Positions 21,480-33,740 of a stretch of 64,000 nt of DNA are shown one piece after another; the first letter of the stretch is position 1; every line of letters starts with the position of its first letter. Origin of the DNA: Candidula unifasciata (lineage: Eukaryota; Mollusca; Gastropoda; Stylommatophora; Geomitridae); NCBI GenBank assembly GCA_905116865.2, contig CAJHNH020002034.1:286001-350000 (forward strand), read 5' to 3'. Made by a program: the position numbers and the translations under genes. The notes below the pieces were generated by a model that worked only from the letters and a program-made list of their open reading frames with translations, searched no databases and had not been told where the DNA came from.

Positions 21480-21712
21480 AAAATTGTGCCAGGGCGAGGT
21501 CGTTAGGCTACTCTTTCCAATTTCCAACTGCCAAAGAATTTTTTGTATGTGCTTTTCAGTACACACAGACATCCAGTCTTACTACCCAGAAACTAGGGGA
21601 AATTACTAGAAGTCCGCGTTTAAAAAATCCCAGCCTTTACCGGGGCTTGAACCTCCAGCACTTGAAGCGAACACCTTGCCTCAAGACCACTCAGCCCCAA
21701 TGAAAGATAGGA
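21480..21712 (-). mobile_element. tRNA-derived SINE candidate
   Basis: On the minus strand, GGGCTGAGTGG (A box, one mismatch, near 21695) and GGTTCAAGCCC (perfect B box, near 21645-21655) are spaced as in a class II tRNA-like head (tRNA-Ser/Leu type). About 160 bases of body follow. No clear target duplication was found, so the ends are approximate. Confidence 0.6.
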
Positions 21713-22235
21713 CACAGGTACAGAAGCATAATGAAACTCAGAAATGTTATTGAGGCAAGCATAAGAAACCACTGAATGAGATCTGATCTTGTAAATGGAT
21801 GTGATTACTGTACATGAAGTTGTATAGAATTTAGTGGCGGGGGGGGGGGGGGAGGGGGGGTCGTTCAAGCTGTGGTTGATGGATAAATGACCAGAATATT
21901 CTGGACAAGAAAGTTGTGAAGAAAAATGGGGGCATTGGAGAAATGACAAAGCGCCATCCCTGCTTTAAAAAAGCAACACCAACAAAGGCATCAAAGCAAC
22001 AACAAAAAGCAAAGAATAAAGTATCTGAGTTGTATACTAGATTAGCTCCAGAGTAATACTTGGATTCTGATGCTGCAAGGCACAAGCAAAGATCAGATGT
22101 TTGATACTGAAGATATCTTGTGCATCAGTCCAAGTCATTAATTTCATTGTGGTGAGAATAGGGACCACAATACATAGTCACTAAGGGGCCTGGGAACTTA
22201 ATGGGCAGGCACTATGTGATATTTTGATTACATAC

Positions 22236-22872
22236 ACACTGTAGGTCTAGGCATGTCCTACATTGTGATCTTGCATCTGACAGACACACTGTAGGTGTAG
22301 GCGTGTCCTACATTGTGATCTTACATCTGACAGACACACTGTAGGTGTAGGCATGTCCTACATTGTGATCTTACATCTGACAGACACACTGTAGGTGTAG
22401 GCATGTCCTACATTGTGATCTTACATCTGACAGACACACTGTAGGTGTAGGCGTTTCCTACATTGTGATCTTACATCTGACAGACACACTGTAGGTGTAG
22501 GCATGTCCTACATTGTGATCTTACATCTGACAGACACACTGTAGGTGTAGGCATGTCCTACATTGTGATCTTACATCTGACAGACACACTGTAGGTGTAG
22601 GCGTTTCCTACATTGTGATCTTACATCTGACAGACACACTGTAGGTGTAGACATGTCCTACATTGTGATCTTACATCTGACAGACACACTGTAGGTGTAG
22701 GCATGTCCTACATTGTGATCTTACATCTGACAGACACACTGTAGGTGTAGACATGTCCTACATTGTGATCGTACATCTGACAGACACACTGTAGGTGTAG
22801 GCGTGTCCTACATTGTGATCGTACATCTGACAGACACACTGTAGGTGTAGGCGTGTCCTACATTGTGATCTG
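22236..22872. repeat. 50-bp minisatellite, about 13 units
   Basis: The unit is CAGACACACTGTAGGTGTAG plus GCATGTCCTACATTGTGATC plus TTACATCTGA, highly homogeneous. Confidence 0.96.
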
Positions 22873-23440
22873 ATATACACTCTCTAAGGACAGTTATTGT
22901 GTCATATTGTGATCGTACATCTTACAGACACTCTGTAAGGACAGTTAATGTGTCATTTGTGATCGTACATCTTACAGATACTCTGTAAGGACAGTTAATG
23001 TGTCATTTGTGATCGTACATCTTACAGATACTCTGTAAGGACAGTTAATGTGTCATTTCTGATCGTACATCTTACAGATACTCTGTAAGGGCAGGTATTG
23101 TGTCACATTATGATCTTAGGTTTTACAGAGACTGTGTGTAGATGCAGGTATTTTGTCACATTGTGATCTTACAGACTTTTTTTTTTTAGATGTTTGTAAA
23201 GTTGTGACCTTACAGATATTTTGTAGATGTGCATAGAGTTGTAACCTTACAGATATTTTGTAGATGTATATAGAGTTGTGACCTTACAGACATTTTGTAG
23301 ATGTATATAGAGTAGTGACCTTACAGACATTTTGTAGGTGGCGATGTGTGTAGAGTTGTGATAGAGTCATGATCTTACAGACATTTCATAGGTGTAGACA
23401 TGTATAGAGTTGTGATCTTACAGACATTTTGTTGGTTAAG
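22873..23440. repeat. Diverged relatives of the 50-bp minisatellite
   Basis: Units of about 48 bases (GATCGTACATCTTACAGATA plus CTCTGTAAGGACAGTTAATG ...) grade into about 38-base units (TTACAGATATTTTGTAGATG ... GTTGTGACC). This suggests one array at different stages of decay. Confidence 0.88.
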
Positions 23441-23532
23441 CAGGTAGTCACAGAAGTGCTCATGGCCTGCAGGTTAATTTGAGTCTGTGCGTTACATCTA
23501 TTTTGACACTCCTGTCATCGTTTACCTTTCAG

Positions 23533-23713
23533 TTGATACAATTAAAGGAATTCATTCAGAAGTGATCCAAAACAGTGATCCTCTAACATGTGCAAGTACA
23601 GCGGATTCTGCTGTGAGCTCAGATTTAGATGTCTTGGTTGTAAGAGGAAGGGCAAGAGATAACTCCAAACCATCCACCTTCAATCAGCTGTGGACAGATG
23701 AAGAGCAACAAAG
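23533..23713 (+). CDS. ZZZ3 coding exon 2 (start of Myb/SANT domain)
   Basis: The acceptor is CTTTCAG at 23532, the donor GTAAAT at 23714. It gives residues 124-184: a variable acidic linker (VDTIKGIHSEV ...) and then the conserved RGRARDNSKPSTFNQLWTDE, which starts the Myb/SANT domain (W and acidic DEE of helix 1). The last arginine codon is split and completed by exon 3 (AG/A). Confidence 0.93.
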
Positions 23714-24130
23714 GTAAATGTGTCATATATATATTCTTGCTGACAATTTGTTCAAGAGGCGCAACACCAATAAGGGTGCAACTTGGGGAAAACATCAGTG
23801 ACAAGAACATTGTTTAGGTCAGTAAAACATTGCAACAACAAAAAACAATTTAGCTTATTAAAACCAAAATGGAGACAAAAAGAAACACATTTTCTCTGCT
23901 CTGCATAAGTGGACATTCTTGTAACTAACATTTAGCCATGATTAATTAATTTCTTAATGACATTCATCAGTATCTGCTAGGTTTGGCTTATTAAACTCTT
24001 GGTTACTCAGCTTCACATTCACTCCCCAGTGTAAAACAGCAGAAAAGGGTCTTAGAAAATAGAACATGTGGGTATTGTGTGAATTTGAAACAAGTGACTC
24101 AGATGCAGGTGATAATCTCCAGTTGATCGC

Positions 24131-24366
24131 TGTGGTTGCCAGCAATAAAGAAGCAAGTGAGACTCAGACAGTGATCTGTTCATCACAGGGATTGCCAGCA
24201 ATAAAGAAGCAAGGGAGACTAAAAAATGATCTATTCGTAGCTGGGGTTGCCAGCAATAAAGAAGCAAGGGAGACTCAGACAGTGATCTGTTCATCACTGG
24301 GGTTGCCAGCAATAAAGAAGCAAGGGAGACTAAAAAATGATCTGTTCGTAGCTGGGGTTGCCAAAT
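24131..24366. repeat. 57-bp minisatellite, left part
   Basis: About four units of GTTGCCAGCAATAAAGAAGC plus AAGGGAGACTCAGACAGTGA plus TCTGTTCATCACTGGGG, alternating with a GACTAAAAAATGATCTGTTC variant (a two-unit higher-order pattern). The array resumes in diverged form at 27394 after two LINE fragments. Confidence 0.92.
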
Positions 24367-24374
24367 GTTGAATG

Positions 24375-26440
24375 CTGAATTAATAATTTACTCAGGACAC
24401 TTTCGTAAATTCTCCGTCTCTATCTTCAGCACCAAGCCAAGAATTCCAGTTTTGATAGTACCAATAACTGTCTGATTGTGTTTCTGTCTCATCTTTCCCT
24501 TGAGTGTAGAGCGTCAGATAGATCCCCATGTTAACTCTTCACAGCGCCATTCTGCTCAGACTAATGTTTCTCCATACTGTTCATTAACTCACAAAAGGTC
24601 TTTACAGCATCTAGCTTGTAATACATTAGTTTACCACCAAGTGGGACAAAACCAGCCAGTCTATTTGACTGCTCATTTTGCAAAACACTAACATCAACTT
24701 GAAAAAAATATTTCAAATATCTACCCAGGACCTCACCTTTCTTAACATGATCTGTGAGTCAGTTACAATTATGATGTGTGTGTACAGCTGATTCTCAGAC
24801 CATCAAAAGGCAGCAGTGACAACCTCCACCTCAATTCTCAAACTAGATGTTGTGATATCATGTGCCAGGCACTCAGCTAAGTCCATTCGATTTTGATGTG
24901 AAGCCAGAAGCACTTCATCTGCCTCTGAACACAGAGACAATTGTATGGGTAACCACATCTCCTGGGCAGGAATTGTCATGAATTATTTGTTGAACTTCTG
25001 GTTCTGCAGCACCATCTGGCCAGTCCCTGCACTCACGACCTAAAGTGACCCTACAAAAGTCTGATGAGTCTTACGCATAAACTTTGACCCACTCCTCTCT
25101 TCACCCAAATTCATCAAGCCTGCACACATCTAACTGTGTCTTCAGCTTGCGCCATCCAAGACCTTCCTCTTTCAGTCTGTAACCCTTAGCTGTACCCAGT
25201 TTCATGTAGGAGGTGCTTCTTGTCTGCAGCTACTCTGAGATATGACTTTGCTTTCAGAACTTATAGCCTATCTGCAGTAGTAGACAGTTCAAATATGTAT
25301 CGCATGCATACTACCAGGGTATCTCTTGTACATCCCAGAATTACCCGCATGGCTTCAGTGTTCAAGTTTCATTAGCTGACTCATGATACGGTAAGCATTC
25401 ACAGTCCATAATCTATTGCCGACAGGATCACACGCTGGAACATTGTGAACAGCATTCTTTGCTCCATGTCCATTGCTGCCATAAACTTGATTTCTGAGGG
25501 ACAGGCTCCTATCAGAAATGATACCCAGGTACCTCAGTTTACTGTCATTAATTGCGAGGCTCGAAACATTAGCTTTTGCAGTTCTCTTGTCCAGAGAGCA
25601 TTAAAAAAATAGCTGCCTTTTCTGAGTTGATGACCCATCTCTGCAGACCAGTCGGTCACATTGTCTATAGTTGCCTATAGCTCTTGGCTGCCTGTTGCCT
25701 TTCACTCCCCTGTCTGTATGCAAGAACATCATCTGCACAAGTATGTCTCCTTCCACAACCTGGTGATTCAAGTTCTGCAATCTTGCTTGTATACATATTA
25801 AAGAGCACTGGTGAAACTGCAGAACCCTGGGGTAGTCCCAGGATGATATTACATGGTTCTGAGGTCCATGTACCCAGGCGAAAGGAAACCAAATGTGAAT
25901 CCAGGACAGCAATTTCTGATTCACCAGCAAGAGACAGCCACTTTTCTCATTGAGTGCAGCTTTCGAAGTATTGTATCTGACTTTATTATAGGCATCTTCA
26001 AGATCAGTTGCTGCCACTACCATCTTGTTTTTATTCTGAAACTTCTCATTAATATCCAAAGCAAAAGTAACTGCATCGGACTAGGTATCTGTCCTGGCCC
26101 AGTAGTTACTTAAACCTTTTGGCAGGAGCTTTTGCCTTTCCAAAAACATTTGTAACAGCAATAATCTTCTCTAACACCTTGCCAAAATTATTTTGTAGGG
26201 TGATAATCCTGAAACTGTGGAGTCTGGAATGATCTTTGCCTGGTTTTGGGAGTTGGATTAGATAGCTATGTATTCATTCCTGGGGTACTGAAGCTGTTTT
26301 GATGCTCTGGTTGAAGGGAAAAGCCATATCCCTCAAGTCTTTATCACTCATGGTCTTCATATGGGCATTCCTGACTCCGTTTTGCCCCGGTGCAGCGTTT
26401 TTTGCTTTTTACAGTGTATATTTTATATCCTCCACCCTAA
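24375..26440 (-). mobile_element. RNase H-bearing LINE, dead copy C (family 2)
   Basis: On the minus strand from right to left there is an RT N-terminal part with HMKTMSDKDLRDMAFPFNQS and LPKPGKDHS (about 26220-26400). RT follows with AATDLEDAYNKV (about 26020) and LPQGSAVSPVLFNMY plus CADDVLAYRQGS (25720-25830). Then come the linker AAEPEVQQIIHDN and an RNase H with RIEVEVVTAAFWW and IIVTDSQ (24750-24980). Its 3' end lies near 24380. It has stops and frameshifts throughout. It is inserted in the 57-bp array within ZZZ3 intron 2. Confidence 0.88.
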
Positions 26441-26559
26441 TGATATCCTGAAAATAATTATCATTTGTAGTAATATACAGATTATCTTAATTTCTACGTT
26501 CCCTATCATTATAATTAGTTGGAGCTATTCTTCTTCTTTGTCTTCAGCATTCTGAGCCC

Positions 26560-27392
26560 TTGAGATTCATTGCTGCAGATATCACCCGCCTCCATTCATC
26601 TGTCTGGTTGGCCGTCTCTTTCCAGTTGGTGACACCAAGCGTTTTACATAGTATGCTTTATTTCCAGATTTTATTCTAAATTGTATTTCTTCTCTCAGCA
26701 TGTTGGAGCAGTTGAAGTTTTCACCCAAGTATTTATATATTTCTGTTCGTTTGATTTTAAGATTAATGACTTGTATGTGGCTGGAGTTTATATCCTTTCC
26801 CAGTCCAGTTATTATCATGTATTCTGTCTTATCCTGATGGATAACTAGTTCCATTTTCTGAGCTGATTTTTTTAAGAGAGTCAGTGTTTTAACAGTCTCT
26901 AGTACATTTCTCCAACGATATGAATGTCATCTGCATAACCACGTATTCTTGTAGATTTTCCTTTAGAACACTCTTGTTTCAGTTTCCTTATAATTTTCTC
27001 CATGGCCAGGTCGCAAAGAAGTGGGGACAGAGCATCATCTTGCTTTAAACCAGATTTTATTTGAAAAGGGGTCTGACATTCTACTTTTTTATATGACTAT
27101 ATTACAAGTGTCTTCCATGCATAGTTCGGTCATGGTTATTAACTTCTTTGGTATTCCAAAGTCATTCATAGCATTCCATAAACTGTTTCTATGTACACTA
27201 TCATACGCCTTTTTAAAATCCACAATAACATTGTGTACATCTCTTCTATATTCCCAGGTTTGTTCTGCTATTTGTCGTAAAATGAATATCTGATCTATTG
27301 TTGATCTGTTCTTTCGGAAACCTGCTTGGTAATCTCTCAATATGTCTTCGACGTATGGTTTTAGCCTGTTGAGTTTGAACTATACTTCCTAA
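26560..27392 (-). mobile_element. Non-LTR retrotransposon RT fragment (family 3)
   Basis: On the minus strand, GFRKNRSTIDQIFILRQ and VDFKKAYDSVHR (27089-27340) are RT motifs 1-2. They are followed by GLKQDDALSPLLCDLAMEKI (about 27030), GYADDIHIVG (about 26930) and the thumb-side HQDKTEYMI ... IYKYLGENF (26700-26850). It has several stops. It is not the RNase H-type family, because the block-B sequence differs (GLKQDD versus QGS). Confidence 0.88.
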
Positions 27393-27393
27393 A

Positions 27394-27605
27394 AATGCAC
27401 TAGGGTTGCCAGAAATAAGGAAGCAGGTGAGATGAGACAATGGTCAGTTCATCACTAGGGTAACAGTGAAGAAGGAAGCAAGTGAAATTCAGATTTGGAT
27501 CTGTTCATCACTCCAGTTGCCAGAAAAAAGGAAGCAAATGAGGCTCAGATGGTGATCTCCTGTTCATCACTCGAGTTTCCAGGAGAAAGGAAGCAGGTAG
27601 CTGCA
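27394..27605. repeat. 57-bp minisatellite, right part (diverged)
   Basis: Units of GGTTGCCAGAAATAAGGAAG ... GTTCATCACT, related to 24131-24366, resume directly after the LINE block. Confidence 0.85.
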
Positions 27606-27625
27606 ATGACTCTGTTTACATTCTG

Positions 27626-27847
27626 TTTGGCTCCAGTCGCTTGCAGACTTCTCGCCCGTGCACTGACAGTTTGGCTCCAGTCGCTTGCAGACTTCTCACC
27701 CGTGCACTGACATTTTGGCTCCAGTCACTTGCAGACTTCTCACCCGTGCACTGACAGTTTGGCTCCAGTCGCTTGCAGACTTCTCACACGTGCACTGACA
27801 GTTTGGCTCCAGTCGCTTGCAGACTTCTCGCCCGTGCACTGACAGTC
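27626..27847. repeat. 44-bp minisatellite, 5 units
   Basis: The unit is TTTGGCTCCAGTCGCTTGCA plus GACTTCTCGCCCGTGCACTG plus ACAG. Confidence 0.96.
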
Positions 27848-28688
27848 AACTCAGCAGGTGAAAATGGATGACATGAACGACACGATGCGCTGTCAATATT
27901 TATTGTTCACTCAGTCGCTGATTCTTTGACCGGTACATGGTGAAGAATAAACATAGTCAAGGTGATTATACATAACACATTGAATAAAGACAACAATACC
28001 TTCAGACAAATACAAAAGCGCCCATTCACACAACCACAGCTGAAAATGACAACTTTACTTGACGGGCCAACACAAACAGCTTACTGCACATGGCAGGTCG
28101 AACTCTGGCCAGATTGGGTATTGGAATCTTAAAATCAAATAGATGCTTGCTGTCAGTCAGACATAATTCAAAATGTTCTCCTCTTCACAAGCGCACAGTT
28201 CCTTGACCCAGACGAGACTGGCTGCTAGATCTTTCTAGGGAATTAAATATGTCGCCCACATTCTGGATTGCCCAAAGCTCGTGATCTTTGAACTTTTCAC
28301 TTCACCCAGGTAAATGTTTCGTTCTTTTTAGGCAACATTTTCTCGTGTCCGCCCTCAGTAAATTAAAATATTTAATTCAAATTCATGATCTTACATCATT
28401 CCTGCTATTATACATAATTTATCAGTAGCGAATGATGTCTCTAACACAAACATCTCTACTAGTCGCTTTGATTCTGAGTAAACAGTCTGAAATGCATGAA
28501 GCTTATCTGATGTTTTGTGTGATCACAGAATATATTTATACATAGCTATATGTGTGTGCTAAATAAAAGTGTGTGTTTGTATATAAATAGATATGTCTAC
28601 ATGCGTGTAAAACTGGTGCATATGGTGGGCTCCCTGTCCCATTTCTTGCTGCTCTTGACCTCAACCAATGCTGCACATCTATTTGTAG
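27848..28688. other. ZZZ3 intron 2, single-copy part
   Basis: AT-rich sequence with no recognisable repeat or frame, ending in the TATTTGTAG acceptor of exon 3. Confidence 0.5.
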
Positions 28689-28785
28689 ACTGGAGAGTCT
28701 GCTGATTCAATTCCCTCCTGAGGAGGTGGAGTCTAAGAGGTGGGCTAAAATTGCAGCTGCTCTTGGGAATAGAACACCAGTACAG
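28689..28785 (+). CDS. ZZZ3 coding exon 3 (Myb/SANT helices 1-3)
   Basis: The acceptor AG is at 28687-28688, the donor GTTTGT at 28786. Residues 185-216: [20 protein letters not shown], then [12 protein letters not shown]. It has the Myb tryptophan (KRWAKIA) and the GNRT turn of the recognition helix. PPEEVESxRWxKIAxxLGNRT is specific to ZZZ3 among Myb proteins. Confidence 0.95.
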
Positions 28786-29175
28786 GTTTGTTTCCATTTT
28801 CTGTATCAACTAGATTTAATTGCCCGGTTTCAACCGATAAAGTGAAAGAAAATTGTGTTCTCCCGTCCTCTACTTCATCTTTGTGTGCTGTATGTTTAAC
28901 CATTGCCTCTAACTGAACCTGAGGTTCTTATTGTTGCTGCACCATTCCACCACACCTGAAATCTGACGGATGAAACTACCTTCCCTTTCATTGCCCCAGC
29001 ACCCCTGGGCTGCCGTAGTGTGTACTGTGGGAAGAACTAGTCTAAGAGGTGCCTACCCACCTCTGGACTTTCATCTTCTCCCACAACTTGATATTTTTTT
29101 GCACATCCATTCAACAGACCTGGCTTATTTGTATGCAGAATCTTGGCTCCTTGCCTCTCCGCTAAAAAAATGATA

Positions 29176-29905
29176 GACTATCTGAGGCCATCAGCCATGT
29201 GTGTTATGTCTCGATTAAGGGAATATCTTAGGCCATCAGCCATGTGTATTATGTCTCGATTGAGGGAATATCTGAGGCCATCATCCATGTGTGTTGATTG
29301 TCTGGATTGAAGGGATATCTGAGGCCATCAGCCATGTGTGTTGATTGTCTATATTGAGGGGATATCTGAGGCCATCAGCCATGTGTGTTGATTGTCTATA
29401 TTGAGGGGATATCTGAGGCCATCAGCCATGTGTGTTGATTGTCTATATTGAGGGGATATCTGAGGCCATCAGCCATGTGTGTTGATTGTCTATATTGAGG
29501 GGATATCTGAGGCCATCAGCCATGTGTGTTATGTCTCGATTGAGGGAATATCTGAGGCCATCATCCATGTGTGTTGATTGTCTGGATTGAGGGGATATCT
29601 GAGGCCATCAGCCATGTGTGTTGATTGTCTATATTGAGGGGATATCTGAGGCCATCAGCCATGTGTGTTATGTCTCGATTGAGGGAATATCTTAGGCCAT
29701 CAGCCATGTGTATTATGTCTCGATTGAGGGAATATCTGAGGCCATCAGCCATGTGTGTTGATTGTCTGGATTAAGGGAATATCTGAGGCCATCAGGCATG
29801 TGTGTTATGTCTCGATTGAGGGAATATCTGAGGCCATCAGCCATGTGTGTTATGTTTCGATTGAGGGAATATCTGAGGCCATCAGCCATGTGTGTTGCTC
29901 TCGAC
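29176..29905. repeat. 44-47-bp minisatellite, about 15 units
   Basis: The unit is GAGGCCATCAGCCATGTGTG plus TTGATTGTCTATATTGAGGG plus GATATCT (47 bases), with a 44-base variant (TTATGTCTCGATTGAGGGAATATCT). Two variants alternate in blocks, as expected from unequal exchange. It lies in ZZZ3 intron 3; 28786-29175 upstream shows nothing recognisable. Confidence 0.95.
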
Positions 29906-30009
29906 TGATTTTTGGAGTGTCTGGGACAGTCAGCCATGTATGTTGCTGAGTCTGGTTTGATAAGGTGTCTGTGGCAGTCAACTAACATCAGATACCAGAC
30001 TGCAAGATC

Positions 30010-30082
30010 TCATTTATCTGTAAACATTGATTTATCTGTAAACATTGATTTATCTGTAAACATTGATTTATCTGTAAACATG
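30010..30082. repeat. 18-bp tandem repeat, 4 units
   Basis: ATTTATCTGTAAACATTG repeated four times, about 35 bases before ZZZ3 exon 4. Confidence 0.95.
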
Positions 30083-30116
30083 GTGCAGAGGATTTCTCTA
30101 TCTAATATCATTACAG

Positions 30117-30212
30117 GTTGCCAGTCGAGTACAGAAATATTTTCTGAAATTAGCCAGAGAAGGGTTGCCTGTCCCGGGGAGGACACCAAACCTGGCTGCA
30201 TATGTTCGCAAG
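30117..30212 (+). CDS. ZZZ3 coding exon 4 (end of Myb domain)
   Basis: The acceptor is CATTACAG (30116), the donor GTATGT (30213), phase 0/0. Residues 217-248: [20 protein letters not shown] and [21 protein letters not shown] closes the Myb recognition helix; GRTPNL is a ZZZ3 hallmark following it. Confidence 0.95.
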
Positions 30213-30454
30213 GTATGTCTACAAAATCATCTTCCTTTGGTGCTCTTCAACTACAACACTTGAATATAGTTTTTTTCTTTTTCCTACCCATTCACAAGGC
30301 AGCTACCGTTCTCTTACACAAAATCTGTTGCCTTCCTTTCACAGGACAGTTACTGTTCTCTCACAGCAAAGTTCCATTTTTGCACTCCTGTACTGTTGCA
30401 CTCCTATGTGCAGTTGCTATATATGTGAATATAAAGTTAACAATTATGAACAAC

Positions 30455-30605
30455 TGTTTTCCCTGCCTTCAAGTGTGTTGTCCCTGCCTTCAAGTGTGTT
30501 GTCCCTGCCTTCAAATGTGTTGTCCCTGCCTTCAAGTGTGTTGTCCCTGCCTTCAAGTGTGTTGTCCCTGCCTTCAAGTGTGTTGTCCCTGCCTTCAAGT
30601 GTGTG
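30455..30605. repeat. 21-bp tandem repeat, 7 units
   Basis: TGTTGTCCCTGCCTTCAAGTG repeated seven times. Since 21 is a multiple of three it yields an open CCPCLQV repeat; it is intronic, not coding. Confidence 0.96.
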
Positions 30606-30724
30606 GAGCATATAAAGCTAGACCTATATTTTTTAGATCAATCTGCACTTGGTAGTTGATATGGTCAGCATCATACCAGCCACTTTTACTTCCCAGAAAT
30701 ATAATTGATACTCCAGTAATTGAT

Positions 30725-31030
30725 TAACAGGACATGTACAAGTGTAGATACAGGTCTAGAAGTTGACTAACAGGACATGTACAAGTGTAGACACACAACT
30801 TTAGTAGTTAAGACAGGACATGTGCAAGTGTAGACACACAACTTTAGTAGTTAAGACAGGACATGTGCAAGTGTAGACACACAACTTTAGTAGTTAAGAC
30901 AGGACATGTGCAAGTGTAGACACACAACTTTAGTAGTTAAGACAGGACATATGCAAGTGTAGACACACAACTTGAGTAGTTAAGACATGACATGTACAAG
31001 TATAAACATGTACAAGTGTAGCACAGAGCT
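30725..31030. repeat. 43-bp minisatellite
   Basis: The unit is ACAGGACATGTGCAAGTGTA plus GACACACAACTTTAGTAGTT plus AAG; four good units and diverged flanks. Confidence 0.93.
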
Positions 31031-31184
31031 CCAGTAGTTGACTAACAAGACATGTACCAAAGTTGACACACAAGGCAAGTACAAATGTAGACACACGGCT
31101 CTAGTAATAGATGAACAAGAGAAATACAAATGTAGAAACACAGCTGCAGTAGTAGACTAGCAAGGTAAGTACAAGAGTACACAC

Positions 31185-31745
31185 ACTACTCCAGTTGCAT
31201 GCATGTGTTAGCTCACATACAGCTCCAGTAGTATACCTGTGTTAGCTCACATACAGCTCCAGTAGTATACCTGTGTTAGCTCACATACAGCTCCAGTAGT
31301 ATACCTGTGTTAGCTCACATACAGCTCCAGTAGTATACCTGTGTTAGCTCACATACAGCTCCAGTAGTATACCTGTGTTAGCTCAAACACAATACCAGTA
31401 ATGTGCATGTGTTAGCTCACATTATGGCTGCAGTAATGTATATTTGTTAGCTCACACACAGCTCCAGTTGCATACATGTGTTAGGCAACACACCGCTTCA
31501 GTTGTATACATGTGTTAGGCAACACACAGCTTCAGTTGTATACATATGTTCACTATGCACAGCTCCAGTTGTTTACATATGTTCACTATGCACAGCTCCA
31601 GTAGTATACATGTGTTAGGTGACACACAGCTCCAGTAGTATACATGTGTTAGGTGACACACAGCTTCAGTTGTATACATATGTTCACTACACACAGCTCC
31701 AGTTGTATACATGTGTTAGCTCACACACACAGCTCCAGTTGTATA
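31185..31745. repeat. 34-bp minisatellite, about 16 units
   Basis: The unit is GTATACCTGTGTTAGCTCAC plus ATACAGCTCCAGTA; homogeneous at 31210-31380 and diverging to the right. Confidence 0.93.
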
Positions 31746-31769
31746 CTCATTGTACAGCTTTAAAAACAC

Positions 31770-32120
31770 CAGTCATACTCAGTCCTCAGTGATGTCACTA
31801 GTCACACACAGTCTTCAGTGATGTCACTAGTCACACAGTCCTCAGTGATGTCACTCATCACACACAGTCCTCAGTGATGTCATTAGTCACACAAGTCCTC
31901 AGTGATGTCACTAGTCACACAAGTCCTCAGTGATGTCACTAGTCACACAAGTCCTCAGTGATGTCACTAGTTGCACACAGTCCTCAGTGATGTCACTAGT
32001 CACACAAGTCTTCAGTGATTTTTCTGGTCACACATAGTCATCAGTGATGTCACTAGTCACACAAGTCCTCAGTGATGTCACTTGTCACACAAGTCCTCAG
32101 TTATGTCACTTGTCACACAC
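31770..32120. repeat. 27-bp minisatellite upstream of ZZZ3 exon 5
   Basis: About 13 units of GTCCTCAGTGATGTCACTAG plus TCACACA. The same array resumes at 32655, so exon 5 sits inside one array family. Confidence 0.94.
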
Positions 32121-32438
32121 ATTAATCATATGTAACAGCTTTAAGCTAATCAAACAGTAACAGATGAAGTGGTTTCAGCATCTGACAAGAAAACCTTGCT
32201 ACTAACTGCAGTGAGTGATCTGGAAGAACTATGATGAGCCTAAAAGAAAAGGAAAACTGAGATAAAGCACATAGAAAATCTGGACTTCTGCCACAAATAC
32301 TTCAGCGAGTCAGCAGAGGTTAATAAGCTGGGTTTTTTTTTTTTGGTTCTGTTATTCTTAATGATATTTGTCTTGTGTTACACATTGATGTTTGTTTTAT
32401 ATTGTACATTTATGTTTGATTGTAATATTTGTGTTCAG

Positions 32439-32624
32439 GGCTCTCACAGACATCATCGCTACAACAGACTCTATTACCCACACTCCACGTTCTTGCAGTC
32501 CCACACCCCTCCAGTGTGGATGAAAGATGATGTTGATGAGTGCGAACTACAGCAGGGACCAGATAGTTGTGCTGGAGATATCCTAGCTATGTCAGACACG
32601 GCCAGCCTCCAGGAGGGTTCATCC
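32439..32624 (+). CDS. ZZZ3 coding exon 5
   Basis: The acceptor is GTGTTCAG (32438), the donor GTGAGT (32625), phase 0/0, 62 codons (residues 249-310). It encodes the basic/aromatic linker HRHHRYNRLYYPHSTFLQSH and TPPVWMKDDVDEC, matching the ZZZ3 region between Myb and ZZ domains (STF-x3-H-x-PPV-x-M-x-D-D). The rest is acidic and variable. Confidence 0.92.
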
Positions 32625-32654
32625 GTGAGTATACATTGTTTTTGTGCTATCACA

Positions 32655-33740
32655 CATAGGCCTCAGTGATGTCACTAGTCACACATAGTCCTCAGTGATG
32701 TCACTAGTCACACACAGTCCTCAGTGATGTCACTAGTCACACAGTCCTCAATGATGTCACTAGTCACACAGTCCCCAGTGATGTCACTAGTCACACAGTC
32801 CCCAGTGATGTCACTAGTCACACAGTCCTCAGTGATGTCACTAGTCACACACAGTGCCCAGTGATGTCACTAGTCACACACAGTCCCCAGTGATGTCACT
32901 AGTCACACAATCCCCAGTGATGTCTCTAGTCACACACAGTCCCCAGTGATGTCTCTGGTCACACAGTCCTCAGTGATGTCACTAGTCACACAGTCCTCAG
33001 TGATGTCACTAGTCACCCAGTCCTCAGTGATGTCACTAGTCACACAATCCCCAGTGATGTCACTAGTCACACAATCCCCAGTGATGTCACTAGTCACACA
33101 CAGTCCCCAGTGATGTCACTAGTCACACAATCCCCAGTGATGTCACTAGTCACACAATCCCCAGTGATGTCACTAGTCACACACAGTCCCCAGTGATGTC
33201 ACTAGTCACACAATCCCCAGTGATGTCTCTAGTCACACACAGTCCCCAGTGATGTCTCTGGTCACACAGTCCTCAGTGATGTCACTAGTCACACAGTCCT
33301 CAGTGATGTCACTAGTCAATCAGTCCTCAATGATGTCACTAGTCACACAGTCCCCAGTGATGTCACTAGTCACCCAGTCCTCAGTGATGTCTCTAGTCAC
33401 ACAGTCCTCAGTGATGTCACTAGTCACACAGTCCTCAGTGATGTCACTAGTCACACAGTCCTCAATGATGTCACTAGTCACACAGTCCCCAGTGATGTCA
33501 CTAGTCACACAGTCCCCAGTGATGTCACTAGTCACACAGTCCCCAGTGATGTCACTAGTCACACAGTCCTCAATGATGTCACTAGTCACACAGTCCCCAG
33601 TGATGTCACTAGTCACACAGTCCCCAGTGATGTCACTAGTCACACAGTCCCCAGTGATGTCACTAGTCACACAGTCCTCAATGATGTCACTAGTCACACA
33701 GTCCCCAGTGATGTCACTAGTCACACAGTCCTCAATGATG
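32655..33740. repeat. 27-bp minisatellite, about 40 units
   Basis: The unit is GTCACACAGTCCTCAGTGAT plus GTCACTA, with CCCAGTG variants. At 27 bases it is a multiple of three and free of stops on both strands, so frames of 150-170 codons appear on both (MSLVTQSSV / CVTSDITGD repeats). These are not genes. Confidence 0.96.

Larger units (their letters stand above)
21126..23532. other. ZZZ3 intron 1
   Basis: It contains a tRNA-derived SINE head (about 21640-21700), a G-rich homopolymer (21838-21860) and two related minisatellites (22236-23440). No coding signal was recognised in the remainder. Confidence 0.85.

Noticed and set aside
22236..22872. CRISPR-like array of direct repeats
   Set aside because: Units are contiguous 50-bp repeats without variable spacers, in an animal intron.
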